The position numbers and the translations under genes were made by a program. The notes under the pieces are model-generated. The model saw only the letters and a program-made list of their open reading frames with translations. It was not told the origin of the DNA and made no database searches. Shown here piece after piece: positions 40,520-47,870 of a stretch of 64,000 nucleotides of DNA. Source of the stretch: Flavonifractor sp. An82 (lineage in GTDB: Bacteria > Bacillota > Clostridia > Oscillospirales > Oscillospiraceae); the NCBI RefSeq assembly GCF_002159265.1, contig NZ_NFHG01000004.1:124001-188000 (forward strand), in the 5' to 3' direction. Within the stretch, counting starts at the first letter, position 1. Each line of letters starts with the position of its first letter.

Positions 40520-40556
40520 TTTCTCCGAAATTGCAGAAAAACGCAAGGAGGAGACC

Positions 40557-41765
40557 ATGGAAAAGATTCAGATGACCACCCCCCTGGTGGAGATGGACGG
40601 CGACGAGATGACCCGGGTGCTGTGGCAGCAGATCAAGGACGAGCTGCTCCTGCCCTTCATCGACCTGAAGACCGAGTACTACGACCTGGGCCTGCCCCAT
40701 CGGGAGGAAACCGGGGATCAGGTGACCGTGGACTCCGCCGAGGCCACCAAGAAGTACGGCGTGGCGGTCAAGTGCGCCACCATCACCCCCAACGCCCAGC
40801 GTGTGGAGGAGTATAAGCTCTCCCAGATGTGGAAGTCCCCCAACGGCACCATCCGTGCTATCCTGGACGGTACCGTGTTCCGTGCCCCCATCATGGTCAA
40901 GGGCATCTCCCCGGTGGTGAAGACCTGGAAAGAGCCTATCACCATCGCCCGTCACGCCTACGGCGACGTGTACAAGTCCACCGAGTACCGGGTGCCCGGT
41001 CCCGGCAAGGCCGAACTGGTGTTTACAGACGCCGACGGCAAGGAGCAGTTCCGCCAGACCGTCTATGACTTCGAGTGCGGCGGCGTGCTCCAGGGCCAGT
41101 ACAACAAGGACAGCTCCATCCGCTCCTTTGCCCACGCCTGCTTCCAGTATGCCATTTCCACCAAGCAGGACCTGTGGTTTGCCACCAAGGACACCATCTC
41201 CAAGAAGTACGACCACACTTTCAAGGACATTTTTCAGGAGATCTTTGATGAGCAGTACAAGGCCAAGTTCGACGAGCTGGGCATCGAGTACTTCTACACC
41301 CTCATCGACGACGCTGTGGCCCGCGTGGTCCGCTCCCAGGGCGGCTTTATCTGGGCCTGCAAGAACTACGACGGCGACGTGATGAGCGACATGGTGTCCA
41401 CCGCCTTCGGCTCCCTGGCCATGATGACCTCCGTGCTGGTCAGCCCCGACGGCAAGTACGAGTACGAGGCCGCCCACGGCACCGTCACCCGCCACTACTA
41501 CAAGTACCTGAAGGGAGAGGAGACCTCCACCAACCCGGTGGCCACCCTCTTTGCCTGGTCGGGCGCCCTGCGCAAGCGGGGCGAGCTGGACGGCAACGCC
41601 GACCTGATGGCCTTTGCCGACAAGCTGGAGAAGGCCACCATCGACACCATCGAGGGCGGCGTCATGACCAAGGACCTGGTGGGTCTGTGGGAGGGCGAGA
41701 CTCCCGCCCAGGGCGTCAACTCCCTGGACTTCCTCAAGGCCATCCGTGCCAAGCTGGAAGCCTAA
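40557..41765 (+). CDS. icd: NADP-dependent isocitrate dehydrogenase (eukaryote-like type)
   Basis: 402-aa dehydrogenase converting isocitrate to 2-oxoglutarate, supplying glutamate and NADPH. It belongs to the subfamily shared by eukaryotic cytosolic enzymes and some anaerobes (start [20 protein letters not shown]; substrate-binding [15 protein letters not shown] metal site; [14 protein letters not shown] site), not the E. coli Icd type. AAGGAGG precedes the ATG. It has its own promoter; the end is followed by a structured intergenic stretch. Confidence 0.95.
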   Translation: MEKIQMTTPLVEMDGDEMTRVLWQQIKDELLLPFIDLKTEYYDLGLPHREETGDQVTVDSAEATKKYGVAVKCATITPNAQRVEEYKLSQMWKSPNGTIRAILDGTVFRAPIMVKGISPVVKTWKEPITIARHAYGDVYKSTEYRVPGPGKAELVFTDADGKEQFRQTVYDFECGGVLQGQYNKDSSIRSFAHACFQYAISTKQDLWFATKDTISKKYDHTFKDIFQEIFDEQYKAKFDELGIEYFYTLIDDAVARVVRSQGGFIWACKNYDGDVMSDMVSTAFGSLAMMTSVLVSPDGKYEYEAAHGTVTRHYYKYLKGEETSTNPVATLFAWSGALRKRGELDGNADLMAFADKLEKATIDTIEGGVMTKDLVGLWEGETPAQGVNSLDFLKAIRAKLEA

Positions 41766-41772
41766 CGGCATC

Positions 41773-42009
41773 AAAAAAGTGGCAAAGCCACTTTTTTGAG
41801 AAGGATGCAGTCCGCCGCGCGCAGGATCTGTCCGCTTGAGCGGGCAGATCCCACACTTGCGGCCTGAGAAGTGTTTTCAGCCACGCACATGTCGCGGCTG
41901 AAAACGACTTGGATTCTCTTCGCGCCTGCGGGCGCGAACTCTGCGAGGCTTTCCTGCCGGGAAACCTTGAAATATAAAAAAGCCTGCCGCATTGCGGCAG
42001 GCTTTTTTT
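41773..42009. other. Multi-hairpin intergenic region with terminators at both ends
   Basis: AAAAAAGTGGC/GCCACTTTTTT (41773-41797) ends icd. A bidirectional terminator GCCTGCCGC/GCGGCAGGC flanked by A and T runs (41976-42009) ends dpaB. Between them lie three further stems: GATCTG-CCGC (41825-41850), GTTTTCAGCC/GGCTGAAAAC (41873-41905) and TTCGCGCC/GGCGCGAA (41919-41938). No credible gene. It resembles a repeat element or an unclassified structured RNA. Confidence 0.6.
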
Positions 42010-42013
42010 GCCC

Positions 42014-42598
42014 TCAGGCGGGGCTGCCCAGCAGCAGGGGCTGAAGCTGGCGGCCCTCCAGAGCGGCGGCGATGGCGTCGGGCACCAGGGAGAAGTCGGC
42101 CACCAGGGAAGTGGGCTTGCCCTGGGGATCATCCTGCCGGAAGGGGACGAAATAGACGTGTTTCTTGTCCAGCAGGGTGCCGATATTTTTGGCCGAGGCG
42201 GCCAGAGCGTCGTTGGTGGCGGGGCAGATCACCAGAGGCCGGCCGTTGCGCAGATGGGCCTTGGCTGCCAGGGTAACGGTGGAGTCGGTGACGCCGTTTG
42301 CCAGCTTTGCCAGGGTGTTGCCGGTACAGGGGCAGATCACCAGCACATCCAGCAGCTTTTTGGGGCCGATGGGCTCCGCCTTCACCAGAGAGTCGATCAC
42401 CCGCTTGTCGCAGATGCGCTCCATCTCCCGCATGAACTCATGGGCCGGGCCGAACCGGGTGTCGTTGGCGGCGGAGGCCTCCGACACGATGGGGGTCACG
42501 TCTCCGAACCGGGCCTTCACCTGCTCCAGAGCGGTCATTGCCATGCTGTACGTACAAAAGGACCCGCAAAAGGCGAATCCAACCTTCACTTGTTCCAT
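42014..42598 (-). CDS. dpaB: Dipicolinate synthase subunit B
   Basis: Flavoprotein-like subunit (SpoVFB) of dipicolinate synthase, which makes the spore-core compound dipicolinic acid in the mother cell. 194 aa from the ATG at 42598 (MEQVKVGFAFCGSFCTYS), with the family segments PIGPKKLLDVLVICPCTGNTLAKLANGVTD and FVPFRQDDP. It starts 2 bp after the dpaA stop. The upstream part of the operon is displaced by the 5.1-kb element, so in the unrearranged chromosome it has no intact dpaA in front and probably lacks the dpaA promoter. Confidence 0.93.
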   Translation of the reverse strand: MEQVKVGFAFCGSFCTYSMAMTALEQVKARFGDVTPIVSEASAANDTRFGPAHEFMREMERICDKRVIDSLVKAEPIGPKKLLDVLVICPCTGNTLAKLANGVTDSTVTLAAKAHLRNGRPLVICPATNDALAASAKNIGTLLDKKHVYFVPFRQDDPQGKPTSLVADFSLVPDAIAAALEGRQLQPLLLGSPA

Positions 42599-42600
42599 GC

Positions 42601-42741
42601 TCACACTCCCATTTCCCGCAGTATGTTGTAAATGGTGGTCTGGATGCACCGGCCCGCCGTCACCGGCGCCACCTTGCCGGGCAGGGACAGGGCCCAGATG
42701 ACCTTGACCCCCAGCCGGGCAGCCGCCTCAAAGTCCACCCC
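42601..42741 (-). CDS. dpaA: dpaA, 3' segment (gene interrupted by the 5.1-kb element)
   Basis: Encodes the last 46 residues of dipicolinate synthase A (VDFEAAARLGVKVIWALSLPG ... NILREMGV and stop). It has no start of its own. It continues exactly from the 5' segment ending at 47888: joining at the GG core gives DLASKPGG-VDFEAA, the expected family sequence, in frame. The joined gene is 873 bp, 290 codons plus stop, the normal DpaA size, and lies 2 bp from dpaB. Confidence 0.93.
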   Translation of the reverse strand, partial: GVDFEAAARLGVKVIWALSLPGKVAPVTAGRCIQTTIYNILREMGV

Positions 42742-42759
42742 GGCTGGTGTGGCAAAGGT
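42722..42759 (-). other. Attachment site, dpaA 3' side
   Basis: On the minus strand, arm ACCTTTGCCACACCAGCC (element), core GG (42740-42741), then dpaA sequence GGTGGACTTTGAGG. The same 18-bp arm occurs inverted at the other end of the element. Confidence 0.9.
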
Positions 42760-44179
42760 GCGGGTCCCGGAAGCGGAAGGTGAGGGTGAGTGCGCCGTCT
42801 GCCCCGATCTCCACCCGCTCCACCAGGGTGAGCAGGGCGGGGCGGGACAGCAGATCGGGCAGGGAAGCGGGTGGAGCGGGGAAAGTGGTCAGGGCGGCCA
42901 GCCGCCCCTCCACCTGCCGGACGGCGGCCCGGTGGGCCTCCAGCAGGGCGGGAAATTCCTCCGGCTCCAGCAGTCCCGCCGCCCGGTCCCGGTACAGGTC
43001 GGCCCCGGCCTGGCGGAGGAGCCGCAGCTCTCCCTCCAGCTCACGGCGGGCCTTGGCGTTTTCTGTGGGGGGAGCGGGGGCAGGGAGGACCACACCGGCG
43101 GTCAGCCGGTCCAACTCCTGTTTGAGGGAGGAGAGTATCTTATCCTCGGCCATCCGGTGGGAGGTACAGCCGCCGCCGGTCCGGGCGCGGCGGCACACCA
43201 GATAGAGCCGCTTCCCCTCCTTTACATAGGCCATGGGGGAGTGGCAGTCCCCACAGAAGGCCAGCCCGGTGAGCCGGTGGGGCGGGCCGCCCTTTGGGGT
43301 ATAGCTCCGTACCGCCAGCAGGGCCTGGACCCGGTCAAAGTCGTCCTGGGACACCAGGGGCGGGTGGGTGTTGGGCACCACGGTCCACTGGTCCGGCCCG
43401 TGGTACCGGCGGCGGTCCACCTTGTAGCCCGCCTTCTCCGAGCGGTTTTGGGTGAGATGTCCGGCGTAGGTGGGATTGGTGAGCACCCGGCGCACCATGG
43501 TGTCACTCCACACTCCCGGCGGTCCACCCTTGCACTGGGCGGGGGTGGGCACCCCCGCCGCTGTCAAAGCCCGGGCGGTACCCCGCACCGAGGTGCGGGC
43601 CAGATAGGTGGAAAAGACCGCCTGGGCCACCCAGGCGGTGGCCGGGTCAGAGAGGAGGTGTCCCTTGCGGTCCGGGTCCTTCCGGTAGCCCAGGGGCGGG
43701 GAGGCGCCGATGAACAGCCCGCCCCTCCGCCGGGTGTCCAGAGCGGCTCGCACCTTGCGGGAGATGTCGGCGGTGTAGAAGTCGTTGGCCGCCGCCAGGA
43801 AGGGCAGGGCGATGGAACTCTGTCCGGCGGCGGTGTCGAAGCCCTCGGCGGCGGCCACATAGCGCACGCCGTGGGCGGGGAAGTAGCACTGGTAGTAGTA
43901 CACCGTTCCCGCCTGGTCCCGGCCCAGCCTGGACAGGTCCTTGGTGAGCACCAGGTCGATGCGCCCCCCTTCAATGTCGGCCAGCAGGGCCTGAAAGCCG
44001 GGGCGGCGAAAGTTGGTGCCCGTCCAGCCGTCGTCCTGGTAGATCTGTTCCACCGTCCAGCCCCGGCCTGCGGCGTAGTTCAGCAGGTAGGAGCGCTGGT
44101 TCTCAATGCTCATGGACTCCCCCGCCCCCTCGTCCTCCCGGGAGAGACGGAGGTAGAGCCCTACCCGCGGCCCGCCCAT
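42728..44179 (-). CDS. Large serine recombinase of the dpaA element
   Basis: 483-aa site-specific recombinase. The N-terminal resolvase domain (residues 5-155) has catalytic Ser13 in YLRLSRED and TKDLSRLGRD. There is a recombinase domain (about 165-290), a zinc ribbon (CGDC ... CRRARTGGGC, about 310-345) and a C-terminal coiled-coil region. The closest described functional analogues are SpoIVCA-type enzymes that excise sporulation elements. Its last three codons and stop (GGL, TGA) lie at and beyond the recombination core, in dpaA sequence, so the C-terminus changes on excision. A good GGAGG precedes the ATG. It overlaps a 40-aa gene upstream. Confidence 0.94.
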   Translation of the reverse strand: MGGPRVGLYLRLSREDEGAGESMSIENQRSYLLNYAAGRGWTVEQIYQDDGWTGTNFRRPGFQALLADIEGGRIDLVLTKDLSRLGRDQAGTVYYYQCYFPAHGVRYVAAAEGFDTAAGQSSIALPFLAAANDFYTADISRKVRAALDTRRRGGLFIGASPPLGYRKDPDRKGHLLSDPATAWVAQAVFSTYLARTSVRGTARALTAAGVPTPAQCKGGPPGVWSDTMVRRVLTNPTYAGHLTQNRSEKAGYKVDRRRYHGPDQWTVVPNTHPPLVSQDDFDRVQALLAVRSYTPKGGPPHRLTGLAFCGDCHSPMAYVKEGKRLYLVCRRARTGGGCTSHRMAEDKILSSLKQELDRLTAGVVLPAPAPPTENAKARRELEGELRLLRQAGADLYRDRAAGLLEPEEFPALLEAHRAAVRQVEGRLAALTTFPAPPASLPDLLSRPALLTLVERVEIGADGALTLTFRFRDPHLCHTSRGGL

Positions 44180-44283
44180 GGCGGCTCCTTCCTCCTGGGT
44201 CCCGCCGCCAGGGAGGCCAGCAGCTCCTCCAGGGTGGGGCCCTCCCGGGGAAACTGACAGATCACATGGGTCGGTTCCTGCAT
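44161..44283 (-). CDS. Small protein upstream of the serine recombinase, 40 aa
   Basis: Starts at an ATG (44283) with AAAGGAGG upstream and ends inside the recombinase start region (19-bp overlap). The product contains ICQFPREGPTLEELLASL and a basic tail. Short proteins with this type of sequence often precede serine recombinases in Firmicute mobile elements. A role as directionality or accessory factor is possible but not shown. Confidence 0.7.
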   Translation of the reverse strand: MQEPTHVICQFPREGPTLEELLASLAAGPRRKEPPWAGRG

Positions 44284-44334
44284 AAGCACCCTCCTTTCTC
44301 CACCAGATTTACGGCGGCGGCGGAAAATTATGCC

Positions 44335-44363
44335 TTGACAAGGAAAAGAAGGGATGCTATCGT
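44335..44363 (+). promoter_or_regulatory. Promoter of the thiS-thiF-thiG-thiH-thiE operon
   Basis: TTGACA (44335-44340), a 17-bp spacer and TATCGT (44358-44363), inside the element. The transcript would begin near 44370 and meet a terminator-like hairpin before thiS. Confidence 0.8.
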
Positions 44364-44381
44364 ATTGCTCAGAGTGAAGCC

Positions 44382-44441
44382 AAAAAGGCGTCGCGAAGGG
44401 GTACACCACCGCGGGTGTAGTTCTTCGTGGCGCCTTTTTTT
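44382..44441 (+). terminator. Leader hairpin / attenuator before thiS
   Basis: AAAAAGGCG ... CGCCTTTTTTT closes a long stem (CGCGAAG/CTTCGTGG inside) with an inner hairpin UACACC/GGUGUA. It lies between promoter and thiS and ends in seven T, so expression of the operon must involve readthrough. A canonical TPP riboswitch (CUGAGA ... ACCUGAUC) is absent. It may be a thiS-leader RNA of another class. Confidence 0.75.
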
Positions 44442-44463
44442 GCTGTGCAAAAGGAGGGAAACC

Positions 44464-44661
44464 ATGCTGCAAGTCAACGGAGAGACCATGGACAGGAGCG
44501 GGCTGAACACGGTGCAGGACCTGCTGGACAAACAGGGCTGGAAGGCCGACCGGGTGGCGGTAGAGCACAACGGCGCCATTCTGAAACGGGATGACTTTTC
44601 CACAACCGTCCTGTCCGATGGGGATAAATTGGAGGTAGTCCGGTTCGTGGGGGGTGGATGA
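44464..44661 (+). CDS. thiS: Sulfur carrier protein ThiS
   Basis: 65-aa ubiquitin-fold protein whose C-terminal Gly-Gly is adenylylated by ThiF and thiocarboxylated to supply sulfur for the thiazole ring. The sequence starts MLQVNGETMD and ends [14 protein letters not shown], typical of Firmicute ThiS. AGGAGG precedes the ATG. First gene of the thiazole operon carried by the dpaA element; the stop overlaps the thiF start. Confidence 0.94.
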   Translation: MLQVNGETMDRSGLNTVQDLLDKQGWKADRVAVEHNGAILKRDDFSTTVLSDGDKLEVVRFVGGG

Positions 44662-45293
44662 CCATGGACCGGGAGGCACTGGAACAGGCTCTTATTGCCC
44701 GCCATGGGGCGGAAAACCAGAAGAAGTTTGCTGCCGCTTCCGTGGGCATCGCGGGCCTTGGGGGCCTGGGCTCCCACATCGCCGTTTACCTGGCCCGGCT
44801 GGGGGTGGGGCGGCTGGTGCTGGCCGACTTCGACCGGGTGGATGTGACCAACCTGAACCGGCAGCACTATTTTATCCACCACCTGGGGCAATACAAGACC
44901 GAGGCCCTGGCGGAGCAGCTGAGGCAGATCAATCCCTGGTTGGACTATGAGCTTCACACCTGCCGGGTAAGTGCGGACAATGCCTGCGCCCTGTTTCAGG
45001 GGTGTCAGGTGGTGTGCGAGGCCTTTGATCAGGCCGACCAGAAGGCCATGCTGGTTCAGGGCATCCTCACCGGCCTGCCCAATACTCTGCTGGTGGCGGG
45101 CTCCGGCATGGCGGGAAGCGGCTCGCCCAACGCCATCCGCACCCAAAAGGCCATGAGCCGCCTCTACCTATGCGGCGACGGGGAGAGCGACATCGACCAG
45201 GGCCAGGGGCTGATGGCCCCCCGGGTGGCGGTGTGCGCGGCCCATCAGGCCGCCATGGTCATGCGGCTGCTGCTGGGACAGACAGAGCCGTAA
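44658..45293 (+). CDS. thiF: ThiS adenylyltransferase ThiF (family 2)
   Basis: 211-aa E1-like enzyme that adenylates the ThiS C-terminus. The nucleotide-binding [10 protein letters not shown] is at residues 33-42, and the [14 protein letters not shown] motif follows. It is shorter than MoeB and lacks its zinc site, matching the short ThiF family found in anaerobes. The start overlaps the thiS stop; thiG follows after 26 bp. Confidence 0.92.
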   Translation: MTMDREALEQALIARHGAENQKKFAAASVGIAGLGGLGSHIAVYLARLGVGRLVLADFDRVDVTNLNRQHYFIHHLGQYKTEALAEQLRQINPWLDYELHTCRVSADNACALFQGCQVVCEAFDQADQKAMLVQGILTGLPNTLLVAGSGMAGSGSPNAIRTQKAMSRLYLCGDGESDIDQGQGLMAPRVAVCAAHQAAMVMRLLLGQTEP

Positions 45294-45319
45294 CACAAAA
45301 AAGAAAGGAACGAAACACA

Positions 45320-46084
45320 ATGGCAGACGAACTGATTTTGGGCGGACACGCCTTTACCTCCCGATTCATTCTTGGCTCGGGCAAATACTCTCTGGATCTG
45401 ATCCGGGCGGCGGTGGAGCACGCCGGGGCCCAGATCATTACCCTGGCCCTCCGCCGGGCCAACTCGGACACCGACAGCATTCTGGACCACATCCCGGAGG
45501 GGGTCACCCTGCTGCCCAACACCTCCGGCGCCCGCAATGCCGACGAGGCGGTGCGCATCGCCCGGTTGGCCCGGGCCTGCGGCTGCGGTGACTTTGTAAA
45601 GATCGAGATCATGCGGGACAGCAAGTACCTGCTGCCCGACAACTACGAGACCATCAAGGCCACCGAGATCCTGGCCAAGGAGGGCTTCGTGGTCATGCCC
45701 TACATGTACCCCGACCTGAACGTAGCTCGGGATATGGTGAACGCCGGCGCCGCCTGCGTCATGCCCCTGGGCGCTCCCATCGGCTCCAACAAGGGCCTGG
45801 CCACCCGGGAGTTTATCCGTATCCTCATCGATGAGATCAGTCTGCCCATCATCGTGGACGCCGGCATTGGCCGCCCCTCCCAGGCCTGCGAGGCCATGGA
45901 GATGGGGGCCGCGGCGGTGATGGCCAACACCGCCATTGCCACCGCCGGGGACATTACTGCCATGGCCGGGGCCTTCAAGTCCGCCATTGAGGCGGGCCGG
46001 GCGGCCTATCTGGCGGGCCTGGGCCGGGTGCTGGACCACGGGGCGGCGGCATCCTCCCCCCTCACCGGATTTCTGGCGGACTGA
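45320..46084 (+). CDS. thiG: Thiazole synthase ThiG
   Basis: 254-aa TIM-barrel enzyme that forms thiazole phosphate from deoxyxylulose 5-phosphate, dehydroglycine and ThiS-thiocarboxylate. Signature segments: [38 protein letters not shown] with the imine-forming lysine region, and [36 protein letters not shown] precedes the ATG. It is followed by thiH, which makes the dehydroglycine. Confidence 0.95.
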   Translation: MADELILGGHAFTSRFILGSGKYSLDLIRAAVEHAGAQIITLALRRANSDTDSILDHIPEGVTLLPNTSGARNADEAVRIARLARACGCGDFVKIEIMRDSKYLLPDNYETIKATEILAKEGFVVMPYMYPDLNVARDMVNAGAACVMPLGAPIGSNKGLATREFIRILIDEISLPIIVDAGIGRPSQACEAMEMGAAAVMANTAIATAGDITAMAGAFKSAIEAGRAAYLAGLGRVLDHGAAASSPLTGFLAD

Positions 46085-46099
46085 GAGGAGGAATTGAGC

Positions 46100-47287
46100 A
46101 TGGATCAGCCTATGGAAGGCATTACCGTGGTGGAGGTCAAGAACAAGATTGACCACATGACCTATCTGCCCGGCATGGAGCAGATCGACCCCTCTGTGCG
46201 GCAGCAGGTGACCGCCGCCCGGGCGGGCTACGATGAGACGGCCTATACCGCCAAGGACGTGCGAGCCGCCCTGGATGCCGACGTGCGCACCCCGGAGCAC
46301 TTTGCCGCCCTGCTGTCCCCGGCGGCAGAGCCCTTTCTGGAGGAGATGGCCCAAAAGGCCCGGATGGAAAAGCGGCGCTATTTCGGGGATAATGTCTACC
46401 TCTTTACCCCTATCTATATCTCCAACTACTGTGAGAACTACTGCATCTACTGCGGCTTCAACTTCCACAACAAGATCCGCCGGGCCAAGCTGGACCTGGC
46501 GGGCATTGAGGAAGAGATGGCGGCCATCGCCAAGACCGGGCTGGAGGAAATTCTCATCCTCACCGGCGAAAGCCGCAAGATGAGCGACGTGCAGTACATC
46601 GGCGAGGCCTGCAAGATCGCCCGAAAATACTTCAAGATGGTGGGCATTGAGGTCTATCCCATGAACTCCGATGAGTACGCCTACCTGCACCAGTGCGGGG
46701 TGGACTACGTCACCGTGTTCCAGGAGACCTACGACGATACCCGGTATGAACAGCTCCACCTGTCGGGCCACAAGCGGATCTTCCCCTACCGGCTGGAGGC
46801 CCAGGAGCGGGCCCTTATGGGCGGCATGCGGGGGGTAGCCTTTGCCGCCCTGCTGGGGCTGGACGACTTCCGGAAGGACGCCTTCGCTACCGGCATCCAC
46901 GCCTGGCTCCTCCAGCGCAAGTATCCCCACGCCGAGATCTCCTTCTCCTGCCCCCGGCTGCGGCCCATTGTCAACAACGACAAGATCAATCCCAAGGACG
47001 TCCACGAGCGGCAGCTGCTCCAGGTCATGTGCGCCTACCGTTTGTTCATGCCTTTTGCCGGCATGACCATCTCCACCCGGGAGCGGGCAGGCTTCCGGGA
47101 CCGGGTCATCGACATCGCCGCCACCAAGATCTCCGCCGGAGTATCCACCGGCATCGGCGGTCACAGCGGTGAAGAGGAGGGCGACGACCAGTTTGAGATC
47201 GCCGACGGCCGCACGGTGGACCAGGTGGCCCAGGCCATCCGGGACCAGGGCCTCCAGCCGGTGATGAACGACTATGTCTATGTTTGA
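46100..47287 (+). CDS. thiH: 2-iminoacetate synthase ThiH (radical SAM)
   Basis: 395-aa radical SAM lyase cleaving tyrosine to p-cresol and dehydroglycine (2-iminoacetate) for ThiG. The cluster motif is Cys111-x3-Cys115-x2-Cys118 (NYCENYCIYCGF). The start is the ATG at 46100 with GAGGAGG; a TTG at 46094 is less well placed. Use of ThiH rather than the oxygen-dependent ThiO fits an anaerobe. Its end overlaps thiE. Confidence 0.94.
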   Translation: MDQPMEGITVVEVKNKIDHMTYLPGMEQIDPSVRQQVTAARAGYDETAYTAKDVRAALDADVRTPEHFAALLSPAAEPFLEEMAQKARMEKRRYFGDNVYLFTPIYISNYCENYCIYCGFNFHNKIRRAKLDLAGIEEEMAAIAKTGLEEILILTGESRKMSDVQYIGEACKIARKYFKMVGIEVYPMNSDEYAYLHQCGVDYVTVFQETYDDTRYEQLHLSGHKRIFPYRLEAQERALMGGMRGVAFAALLGLDDFRKDAFATGIHAWLLQRKYPHAEISFSCPRLRPIVNNDKINPKDVHERQLLQVMCAYRLFMPFAGMTISTRERAGFRDRVIDIAATKISAGVSTGIGGHSGEEEGDDQFEIADGRTVDQVAQAIRDQGLQPVMNDYVYV

Positions 47288-47870
47288 GTTGGTGTGCGTC
47301 ACCCACCGGGGGCTGTGTACCGACGATCTGCCCCGACGGGTAGGGAAGCTGTGCCGGGGTGGCGTCAGCCGGGTCATTTTGAGGGAAAAGGATCTGACCG
47401 AGGCGGAATATGAGGCCCTGGCCCGGCGGGTATTGGCTGCCGGGGGCGACAAGGTGGTGCTCCACCACTTTCCCCAGGTGTGCCAAAGACTGGGCGTGCC
47501 CCGGCTCCACCTGTCCCTAAAGGAGCTGGAGGCCTGTCCCCAGCTCCGGGACCGGGTGGAGCTGCTGGGCGTGTCCGTCCACGCTCCGGAAGAAGCGGTG
47601 CGGGCCCAGGCTCTGGGGGCGGACTACGTCACCGCCGGGCATGTCTTTGATACAGATTGCAAAAAGGGTCTGCCCGGCCGGGGACTGGACTTCCTGCGGG
47701 CAGTGTGCGGTTCGGTGGACATTCCGGTGTACGCCATCGGGGGCATCGGGCCGGACAATCTGGCCGACGTGGCCCGGACCGGGGCGGCTGGCGCCTGCCT
47801 CATGAGCGGCCTTATGACCTGCCCCAATCCGGCAGAGACGGTACAGGAGCTGCGGGAAAAACTGCCCTGA
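47274..47870 (+). CDS. thiE: Thiamine phosphate synthase-like protein ThiE
   Basis: 198 aa TIM-barrel protein (FELVCVTHRGLCTDDL ... RVILREKDLTEAEYEAL ... GADYVTAGHVFDTDCK ... VYAIGGIGPDNLADV). It joins thiazole and pyrimidine phosphates to thiamine phosphate, or acts as the closely related TenI. The start overlaps thiH. The stop (47868-47870) directly abuts the terminal arm of the element, so nothing but the att site separates it from dpaA. No thiC or thiD is in the element; the pyrimidine half must come from elsewhere. Confidence 0.88.
   Translation: MSMFELVCVTHRGLCTDDLPRRVGKLCRGGVSRVILREKDLTEAEYEALARRVLAAGGDKVVLHHFPQVCQRLGVPRLHLSLKELEACPQLRDRVELLGVSVHAPEEAVRAQALGADYVTAGHVFDTDCKKGLPGRGLDFLRAVCGSVDIPVYAIGGIGPDNLADVARTGAAGACLMSGLMTCPNPAETVQELREKLP

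Noticed and set aside
41771-41992. 73-codon minus-strand frame between icd and dpaB
   Set aside because: It runs through three stems and both terminators and has no ribosome binding site or similarity to anything I know.
44324-44332. Sporulation (sigma-E/sigma-K type) -10 box CATAATTTT upstream of the 40-aa gene and recombinase
   Set aside because: No matching -35 element at the right distance; it overlaps the thi promoter region on the other strand. Mother-cell control of the recombinase therefore remains unproven from sequence.
44364-44463. TPP riboswitch before thiS
   Set aside because: The conserved CUGAGA and ACCUGAUC parts are missing and the leader is too short; only a terminator-type hairpin is present.
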